Below are positions 1-9,700 of a stretch of DNA of 11,121 nucleotides, one piece after another; the first letter of the stretch is position 1, and every line of letters starts with the position of its first letter. This DNA is from Saccoglossus kowalevskii (taxonomy: Eukaryota; Hemichordata; Enteropneusta; Harrimaniidae), in the NCBI RefSeq assembly GCF_000003605.2, contig NW_003149770.1, positions 1 through 11,121 of the forward strand, in the 5' to 3' direction. Below the pieces are notes generated by a model. The model ran no database searches and was not told where the DNA came from. It was given only the letters and a program-made list of their open reading frames with translations. A program made the position numbers and the translations under genes.

Positions 1-544
1 GGGGCGTTTTACACTATAACAAATACATACAGATAGTAATATAAAAATTAATAACAATTCTAATTGATATAAAATTAACATGATTAAATTATTATGTGTG
101 TAATTCAGAATTTAAAATCTTATCTTATTTCGTAAGGTACAAGTACGTCACTCATCAGGAGCTTTATGTTCATTTCTTTTGTTTAGTGTGGAGTGGTGGG
201 GTTCAAAAATTATGATAAATTTTTCCTTCAAACTTAAAATGCATCGTTTGCTGGAGCTGTTATACGCGCTACCACGAGCAAGAATTTTCCATTGTATTTT
301 ATAATCAATATTTTTTTCTTTGAGTGATCAGACGTGTCATCATGCCGACACAGATCAAAAGCTCTAATATGTAACTTTCTTTTTAATTTAATTAGTATGT
401 TAATTTGCGAAGCTTATAATGTATGCTCTTTAGTGCAGTGAATTAATAAACATAAATTATACAGAAGGAGAAGAGTTGATCTTGGAACATATTGCTGAGT
501 CTGTGTGTTAATACCCACTTTCCTGGAGATGAATTTATATTAAT
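1..544. other. AT-rich sequence beyond the LINE, no gene seen
   Basis: This lies where the 3' end of the minus-strand LINE should continue. A short fragment near 445-495 (QYVPRSTLL-like on the minus strand) fits the LINE's C-terminal region, but below about 400 I find no convincing coding pattern, poly-A tail or target duplication. The missing 3' exon(s) of the protease were not found here. Confidence 0.5.
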
Positions 545-2085
545 CTATATGTGGTTTCCACGTTAAATTGCAGTCAATTGTCACTCCTAAATATTATGTG
601 AAACAAATGCCCTTCAGTGCTAATTGTTCTCTATGGTAATTTTTTAATCATGTAGTTTGTTTTTGAAAGAAGATAGTGTGTTATCAATATTGACTCACTG
701 TTGTCAATTGGAAAGGTAGTTTCTGAACCATTGTAACGGGAGACCTCTTATACCATAATGTTCAAGTTTGTGGAATAAGATTTTGTAATTAATCGTATCA
801 AATGTATTTTTCGGTTCAATACAAATTTCGAGAGTTATGTAACCATTGTCAATGTTATCGGCGATGTTGGTGACCTCAGCTGGGACGAGTTTAATGTTGT
901 TTTTTGCGAAAGCCAAATTGCGTGTCTGAAAGCCTGTGATTTTTTGAAGGAAATTTAAAAATTGCTTATTCACAATCGATTCAAATATTTCGCTAAGAAT
1001 TGGTAGGAATGAAATAGGGCGATAGTCAGGGGCTTCTGCTGAAGTAACTTCTTTTGTAAATGGGTCTACAATTTCTAAATCATATGAAAAAGCACCCTGG
1101 CTTAATGAAAAATTGATAATGGTCGGGCAATGGTGTAAGCTGAGTGAATTAACGTTTCAGGGTGTATATTTCCTGCTGATTTATTGGGATTAAGGGATTT
1201 CTTTTGACTGAAAATTTCGGACTCACACACTGGGTGGAAAAATAAGTTACTTTGAGTACCATAAGTTATTGTGTTCGTATACTAGCGGCAAGTCGACGAC
1301 CAATATTTGTGAATTAGTCAATAAATTCTTCGCCTATACCACAACTGATCGTTAACGGTTTGTCGTTGGATGGGTTTAATTCAAGAATGACTTTCTTTTT
1401 ATTTAGAACCTTGTTTATTTATTGATTTATTGGGATTAAGGGATTTCCTTTGACTGAAAATTTCGGACTCACACACTGGGTGAAAAAATAAGTTACTTTG
1501 AGTACCATAAGTTATTGTGTTCGTATACTAGCGGCAAGTCGACGACCAATATTTGTGAAATAGTCAATAAATTCTTCGCCTATACCACAACTGATCGTTA
1601 ACGGTTTGTCGTTGGATGGGTTTAATTCAAGACTGACTTTCTTTTTATTTAGAACCTTGTTTATAATCTGACACATTTTATTTTTGTTCTCACGGTTAAA
1701 CGAAAATTGAACTTTTGTAATAAAACTTTTTGTCCGACTTGGACAGTTTAGTCAAGACATTTCTATATTGTTTACATTTGAGTGCATGTTGGAGTTGCTC
1801 GAGGTTATTTTCGCTCCAATAACAAAAATTGAGTTTTGTGCTGAGTGATTTTAAAAGTCCTCTAGTTAGCTAGCGTTTGAGAAGGATTTTTCTTCGATTT
1901 GTTTTTTCTGTTTGGATATTTCATCGAAACAATACTGAATCTATCATGAAATTCTGCATACGCTGTATTCGGATCAGGGCAGATATTTGTCACTAAATGG
2001 TCAACTATTGTGCTGAATTTTTGAAAACTCTGAGTAGTAGTTGATATTATAAGCATTGTTAGTAACAGGTGCGGTGATGGGATAG
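545..2085 (-). mobile_element. Degraded CR1/L2-like non-LTR retrotransposon (LINE), 5'-truncated
   Basis: Minus-strand fragments in several frames follow the order of a CR1/L2-type LINE polyprotein. From 2085 to 1862 there is a linker (TAYAEFHDRF, then a Lys/Asn-rich stretch). About 1670-1855 reads LTRGLLKSLSTKLNF ... YRNVLTKLSKSDKKFYY. About 1420-1660 reads IINKVLNKKK ... EEFIDYFTNIG. About 1170-1200 reads SLNPNKSAGNIHPETL. About 980-1025 reads DYRPISFLPILSEIFESIVN. About 704-800 reads FDTINYKILFHKLEHYGIRG and then LPLQWFRNYLSN. Positions 545-589 read GVTIDCNLTWKPHID, from the C-terminal region. The endonuclease domain is absent, and the GVPQGS and YADD catalytic blocks are lost between 704 and 590. 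The motif A Asp is replaced (IEPKNTFD where LDLSKAFD is usual), and there are frameshifts and stops. It is clearly dead. It lies just downstream of the last traced protease exon, in the same orientation. Confidence 0.88.
1177..1664. repeat. 246-bp direct tandem duplication inside the LINE
   Basis: Positions 1177-1418 recur at 1423-1664 with an offset of 246 bp. By eye the 242 bp differ at only four sites (near 1197, 1238, 1312 and 1386 in the first copy). The first copy carries a stop (TAA) in the reverse-transcriptase frame where the second has TAT, so the second copy looks closer to the ancestral LINE. The duplication arose after insertion and is far younger than the LINE's other damage. 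Confidence 0.95.
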
Positions 2086-2155
2086 AATATTGAGATAATA
2101 ATATCAATTCGTCTTTATGATATACTGAGCTTAATTCATATCTAAGAATACTTAC

Positions 2156-2326
2156 TTCTACAGCAAATTGACACTTCTGCATCCACAATCGACCCCACAG
2201 CTACACAATCGTAATCTTCGTCACATGTTTCAACAACCGGAAATGATGGGACATCCAAAGGTAGTTCACAATACACTGTTACACCTTCTTCGTCTGTCTG
2301 AGGTGACGATGAACTGCATGAAAATC
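2156..2326 (-). CDS. Exon: C-terminal cysteine-rich segment of unknown family
   Basis: Residues 591-646. I do not recognise this segment. It opens with a Ser-rich stretch (FSCSSSSPQ), has cysteines at 593, 609, 624, 630, 644 and 645, and is acidic (pattern VVETCDEDYDC ... VSICC). The acceptor is ATCCACTTACAG; the donor GTAAGT leaves one base, so a further exon should follow outside or beyond the LINE. If the donor were not used, the frame would end four codons later at a TAG (2142-2144). A diverged copy of the 3' half of this exon lies at 3727-3811. Confidence 0.8.
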
Positions 2327-3648
2327 CTGTAAGTGGATAATAACAGAAATTTATTCCTCCCTAGTCAATAAAAAGTAAATTTCCTTAACACTCTCGACAA
2401 CAAATAATTACCACAATGTAAAAGTTCAAGTATTTATAGTAAATAGCAATATATAGTTTTACATTATATTTTTTCAAAATTAACATTACGAATAACTCAA
2501 GCCATGCTTTGAATGCATTATTTTTAATGAAATGTCATTCACCTGTTACTGAATACACGTCAGCGGCATTGGCAGTGCCAAATCCCTCCAAGCAATCAAC
2601 TGACGAACTGGGTAGTGTTGGTTCTGATGATGTATGACATTGTCCGCCATCGAGAAGGGCAAAATGTGATGCTCCTACATGATCTGCAGCCCTTGCGCAT
2701 TTCTGCAACCATATAACGCATAAAAAACATGCCACAAATATCGGTGGTGAATGTAATGATACATTAAAAAAAACTTGTTTTCTGTACCATACTCATAGCC
2801 ATAAATGACTTATCATATATATAGATCGAATATACAATAATACAATATATGATATAAATGATATAGATTCACACTATGCTCACCCTAGCCTTATCATCTC
2901 TAATGTCATAACTTCCATCTAAGTGTGGATTACCCGTATCTTCTAAAGTGTTTAAAACAGGATCGCCGACACTGTCAGACCAGCAGCCGAGATACTCATA
3001 ATCTATTAGAATCATAATTATATTACATAATACTTATGTAAATTTTAAGTTCATCAATATAAATTTAATTTTCGTTATAGAAGTCTCGTCAGTGATATGA
3101 GTCAATGCTTTTCGAGTCGTTTTATTTATAACCTATCTGTCTACCATAATTTACAAAAAATAAACAACAAATTATAAATTGTTAATATCTTTCTATCTGG
3201 GCAACACAGCGTTGATTTTTTCGACATTGTGTGCGTGATGTGAATTCGTTGCAACGCTGTACCACTTACCGATGACAAGAGGACATTCGATGGTCATACA
3301 GTCACGGGTTTCTTCAGTAGGACCTTCACATGATGCAGTCAGACATATTCTGTTTCTAGTTTGAGTACCTGAACCACATGTTACGGGGCATCCAGACCAA
3401 TCGGACCAAGAACTCCACTCTGCAAAGCATTGCACATATGACAATACAATAATAAAATGTCGTATAACAATACATAGTGTTGCAAAGACCATATTCACAA
3501 CCCACATTACACATGCTTACACGCGTGTCACGAAAGATATGACACTCCATATGAAAAAAAGACTATAAAATTATTAATTGTCAACATTTATAGCTAAAAA
3601 GTCTAAATATAGATGGTAGTAGTATAAGTTGTATCAATGTCAAAGTAT

Positions 3649-3722
<74 letters not shown>

Positions 3723-6700
3723 GTACTATTTTTACAGTAAATCGAAACACTTTCTTGGTCAATTTCTCCAACGTTTTCGCAACTGTAATCGGTATCAAAT
3801 GTTTCAACAACATAAGCATATCTACTTACCATGACACTCATATATGCCATTGACTTCTGTTATATCCCACTGACTAAGTCCATTTCTTTGGCCAATCGCT
3901 GCACCTGCTGGGTTGATTGTAACTATTGTTGGCTGTGTGCTGTCGATCGCAAAAGCTTTCCACCCATAATGCATTAATGAATTATAATCGTAAGGAGTAT
4001 TCTGCAAGTCAATCCATTCTTCTGAAACTTTGTCAAAATTTGATTTCGTTTCTGTATGTAGAAGAGTCGGATAGAAGTTAGACAAAGGCAACTACCATGC
4101 ATATAACCGTAAGGTAATTTTCGTATATGAAGTAAAAATTGTTACTTATATCAAATCAGAAAAGTTGACGAACTATATATCTTAAGCAGCATTCGAGCAT
4201 TACCAATTACATTCATAAAAAGTTGATATAAACTATTTGACTATATATAGTGATCTGTTATTGTGTATACACAGCTTACGTCCAGACCTTCAATTATTAA
4301 TGTCTCAAATTATGCCACGATCAACTAGTAACGCAAAACAAACTAAAAGTAAAAAAAAACAATATTGACTAGGAAATGTTGTCTGAAACAATACATAATT
4401 ATTTATGTGTACCTTCAATGATGTTATCCCACATAATCTCCACGTAGCAGTCACGATCAGGACGTGACTGTTCATGGTAAAACCCAAGTGCATGTAGAAA
4501 TTCATGTTGAATAATTCCAGTCCACATACATGTCCCACCATAACCTTCTGGTGATAGAAGCGACATCATCTGCTTGCCTCCAATCATTCCAATATATGAC
4601 CAACACCTTTGAAACATATCCAAAATATAATATAATGAAAGATCATTACATACAGTAGAATGTTAACACACACAGGTCTGCATTATATCTGCCATTGTAC
4701 ACCATCACCTGCTGTCTCTAACGTTTTCAACCAAATAAATTAATTTATAGAATGGACACCAGGCGACCATCTCCCATCTGATTTCAATATGAAAGCGTAC
4801 ATATGTACCAATGCAACGTCTTAAACTTATACTTACATTTGCATACATGTCTTGTAGGTTTTTTTACAATAACAAAGATGAAAATGCGTAAAACAAGAAA
4901 TAGAGCAGTGCTAGTAAGTGTTCGCAAAATAAATACTTGTAAATTACGTTTGAGTTGCTATTAATTATTCAAAAGCTGCAATTTGCATAGCAAATAACCA
5001 GCTTGGAACGCAGTGCGCGCCCTGCCTCGTGATATAAATAAATAAATGTATATGTCTAGGTGTTATATATCAACAAACGTTGAAGTAGTTTTACCCATCT
5101 CCATTGGTTATGCTGATATAATTATCTGATATTTCTTCAATGAATGTCAGGCATGTCTCTGATTCTAAATCAGCTAATGCTGCTCGTACGAACTCTCTAT
5201 CATCTTCATCTGTATAATAAACAACATAACAACGTGAATTAGATATAAGCAAATGACAAGAAGAATGGATACAGTTGACTGTAATAGTTAAACCCTTTGT
5301 TCATTTGCCAGACAATTTTTAAAATTGTTGACTTGAATTTAATGTAAGGACACATCTAATGCACCTAATGGGTCGAGGTCATCAAAGACGTAGTTGACTG
5401 TATTATCGGGCCAATACCAGTTAATCCAGTTCGTAATTCCTCTCTTCCTGCAATACAACATCAAACGACTAATTAATCAAAAGATGTCTCATATTAGTTC
5501 CTTTGTACGGTCAAATTAAAGGACGGTGGTCGTCGCGCCACGTATGCGCGAGATATGGGTCTCACATGAACAAAGATGAGGTCATCGACTGTTGTACAGA
5601 CCGACGAGTACAAACTGATACGTTTCTAAGCTTTAACTATGTAATTTCGTTGGTGATTGGAAGGTATGGAAGAAGTCACTGGCGGTACTTAGTGCACGTC
5701 GCGCAAGGTCAAACCTCTTACTCGCGATTTCCATTGGAAGAGCGCACTGCATTGTGAGGAAATCACTATTTATCAACACAAAATTGCACATGCGCGGCGC
5801 GACGACCAACGCCCTTTAAATGTCATCACAACATATGTAATCAACGATAATGTCACAGGTAAAATATGCAATGATATCAATCCAAAATGAAAGTGAACGG
5901 AAGTATGGTTTAAACGAATGCAGCGCCAGAACAACAATACAGCTTTTCATTGTGTGTTGTTTTAAAAGAGGACACACACTAATATGTAAGTAAATATGTG
6001 AGCATCGTGTACTTAGATAATATTGGCACTCCTGCTTCTTTTCGCTGACGCTGTTCTGCTGTTAACATAATGTCTCCTTCGAAAAGATCTGAAAAATAAA
6101 CATGGCATAATTGATACTGACTCAAAATACATCACCGGCTCGCTAATTAGATGGTTATCTTGCATCACGTATAGAACACTTCAAGATGCTGATCCATAAT
6201 TTGAAAATGAACAAACATTAATGCAGACATCTGTGCCATAATAATCTTACCCAAGTGATGGTTGATTGCTTCAATTCTGTCAAACGCTGACTCATGCTTC
6301 TCGTGTGATCTCTTGATTGTTTTTCTCTTGTTCGTTTCCGAATTGTCTATGAATTCAAGTAAGATGTTTATAATTATATTTATTGTAACATTCGTGTTAT
6401 TTCTACGGAAGTTGTTTCTGTACACTTGGCATGAAAGCCATAAGAATGGTATCATCAGTGTTAGTAATATAAAATAAATGCATTAAGCAATACACCAAAT
6501 AATTATCCACATGTATCATATTAAAAATAATAGAAACTAGAGCAATGCAAAAATGCAATTTTAATAATTTATTCTGAAATAAAAGCTCGCACTACTGTTT
6601 ACTGTGCCCAATCCCATTTGCTTCTTCCCCTAACCACCACAACCCTAACCACCATCCCGTGCGTAATTGATATTCAGGTTGTTTAATTTCGGTTTAAAAA

Positions 6701-9700
6701 CATGCACGTACTGTTTATCATTTATCAAGTATTCATTATTTTCATCTCATCTCTTTAATATGATATATACCAAATCGGTCCGTTTTGAAATACTATATTT
6801 CCCTGAAATTACGAACTTTGTGAACGGTGACTTATAATATAGATATGTATGAAGGGTGATGACAATTTTGTAGTTGTATACATTTGTGTTTCATTTTTTT
6901 ATAAATACAAGACAAGGGTTTTGAAAAAAATAGATTTTGATCAACATACATAATCGGTGCCGTATCTTTCAAAGTATATTTTGAATTATACTACATTAGT
7001 ATTTTGATATGCTCATACCTACCAACACTACTAGAACTACTATAATCACACTGGTCTTCATCTGACGCATCTGGACAATCTAGATATTGGTCACATTCCC
7101 AGTTTCCATATATGCAGGTTCCATCGTCACAAGTAAATAGACCATCATCGCAACCTGTTGGTAATATACATCGAGTGGATAAATTGGTCAAGATGAGGCA
7201 GGACATTTGCAAAAAAATTACCACAATAAAATAAATACTGGTTGATAAATAGAATAAAAAACTATGTAACTATTAAAGGGCGGTGGTCGTAGCTCGGTGT
7301 TGTGTTGTGTTAGATTTTGAAACACGATAACGTGTACAACGCACATAGAATGCATGTGTTGCTGTGTGACGACTATCGCCTTTTAAATTATTCAGAGCCA
7401 TACATGCATCAGTCGGGACTAAGTAATCACATATTTTAATGTTACCTTGTACGAGGTATCAAAGGAAATTTCACCGAAGTCTGTGCAATTTTGAAGAAAC
7501 TTTGAAGATATAAAACGCCAAACTCTTTTTTTTATGAATGATGAAAACTTCACAAAGTGTTGTTCAAAGGCTTCAGCTTACATCGTCTTAAATGGTACCA
7601 TGGTATTAATGAGCAAATGACAATGAAAGCTACTAGACATTTAATTGTGGTAAATATATCCCGAAACAAAGATTTTTTTTCAATATGCGAGACTGCAACT
7701 CGAAATGAATGAATCAATCAATCAATTTAAATTTCTTCATCAAGTTTCTGTTGTTACACGTTCAATTAATGCCCTTTTACCAACTCAGAAAATATTCATG
7801 GTTAGTTCATGTAAAATAAAAATTTTCTTACCATCGCATTCAATTGTTTGTGCTGCACATAAAAATGTTTCCGAATTTTCACAGTCACTATATTGCCACT
7901 CGTATACGTTATCTTCATTTGCCACAGCTACTACACAGTCATGTCCTTGTCTCTTGCTAACATCAGATGCCCAGGGGTAGGATTTCTTGTTGTTGTCATC
8001 GTAATTTATTTTCGGGTGGACCCAATACGGGCTATCGTGAGCTTCCAGATCACGTAGACCAATCCAAAATCTTGTATTACTAACAGTGTGTACAGACAGA
8101 TATGAATTGTCGGTTCAAACCCGGAAATATTAAGGATATTGTAAGCACTTGCATGTTATTATTGCTGATGAACCATTAATTTGGAAAAGTCTGGACTACC
8201 AAATCGGTATGACACGAATGGGACAAGGCAAACAAATAAGTGAGGTATTTTAAATATAAGTATGCTGATGATTCAAACTGTTCAATCATCAAAGACATAA
8301 ACAGGTGCAGTACTATAACTCTATTGACAGAACTCCGTTCTTCTCCTTGATGGTACAAGAAGACTATTCGCCCACTTGAAGCGTGACAAATTACGATCAT
8401 ATCTCACTTGCATTATTCAAGTGATTAGATGTACTCACAATTAACATGAAATAAATGAAAAACGTGCATTTGCATTATCATCGCACCCAATTTAATCCGG
8501 ACTGGCCATAATAATGTCAATGTGACAAAGGAGTCTATTATGAAACGGATGTAGATAATAGAACATCTATTGATGCCAAACCTCCAAGCCAGTTGGAATA
8601 TTTCATTTTCATGCTCATGTATGTTCTTATTTGTCTTAGATAACTCAATCAGATCGAATAGTGCCTTTCTGAATCTCAGATACATTGGCAACATCCAGTT
8701 TAGGATGTATACACGCTGGATATATCAATGGGTCAATATATAACCTGCTGTGACTAACCAAAGTGCAATTAAACTGAGCCAACACTTCTAGAATTGTAAG
8801 ATGTCGTATAAAGTCGTACTAATACTTGGCAGTTGGCATATACACTTACAAAACATTTAACAAGATTGCGCTCTTTGTCATTCAAGAGGCATAATAATCA
8901 AGAATGACCTTAACGGCCTCCTAATTAGTCACTGGGCTAGCTTCAACCCGCCTGGTGAAATAAACAACAATCTTATCACTTGTTTATAACAGCTTATAGA
9001 GTTTAACATCACGTACTCACACCAGAACAGTACAATTTAAATTCTGGGGAGCACATACCTAACCCCACATAAAAAGATTCCGTAAAAGGGTAAACCTTGT
9101 TTGTGTTGTTTACATTCAATTTTACTGCATCGTGTAAGTCTAACAAGAAATTCAATTTAATTAAATGAATGATTTTAACTTAAAATGTTGACATCGGAAA
9201 AGACAATCACTGCGACAACACAAAGGCGTCGTATCAGTCCACCACGAAAGATCGGAAAATGACCCGACCAGAAGCAACAAACAAACAAGTACATAAACTA
9301 AAAGATCAGAACCATGAATACTGAGAAAACACAACCAGAATTGAAGACGCTAGTCCACCTATTCCGAAGAATGACTACCTTAAGACAGGTATGGTCACAC
9401 GTTAGTCACGCGCTGATGCCGTGACCCACTCAAAAGGTTCGCTGGTTGCTAACTCGGACCAAATCTCCCATAAAAACAGACGAACTTCTCTAAGCGCGTG
9501 TGATGCAACTAATCAGTGAGATATTTCGAGAGAAAGAAGTCTAACAGTCAAAATAATTTGGAATTATCACTCTGCGTAACGTCACAATCACATGGTTATC
9601 ATAAGAGAACCCTTCATTTCCTTGATCCCACATTCACACGTAATCTCAGTGAACGCATGAGGTATCCTTCAGACACAGCACTACCATATTTAAAAAAAAA

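Noticed and set aside
3784-3829. A 46-47-bp mini-intron from the GTAAGT after the catalytic exon to GATTACAG
   Set aside because: Splicing there puts the following sequence in a frame without the conserved pattern, and the homology to the cysteine-rich exon runs through the supposed intron.
3581-3853. Open frames of repeated Tyr-Ile on both strands
   Set aside because: They are translations of the AT dinucleotide run.
5503-5757. 84-codon plus-strand open frame
   Set aside because: It begins outside and runs through a MITE, shows no domain pattern, and is explained by the element's higher GC content.
6620-6660. CCCTAACCACC repeats resembling telomeric units
   Set aside because: Only a few irregular copies; not a telomeric array.
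7155-7206. In-frame ATG with MSCLILTNLS before the LDLa repeat as a signal peptide start
   Set aside because: The stretch ends in a good acceptor (CCAACAG) that joins in phase with the lectin exon, and the hydrophobic core is short; chance is the simpler reading.
8425-8694. 89-codon minus-strand open frame in the large intron
   Set aside because: No motif, no good flanking splice sites in the right phase, and the lectin halves already join perfectly without it.
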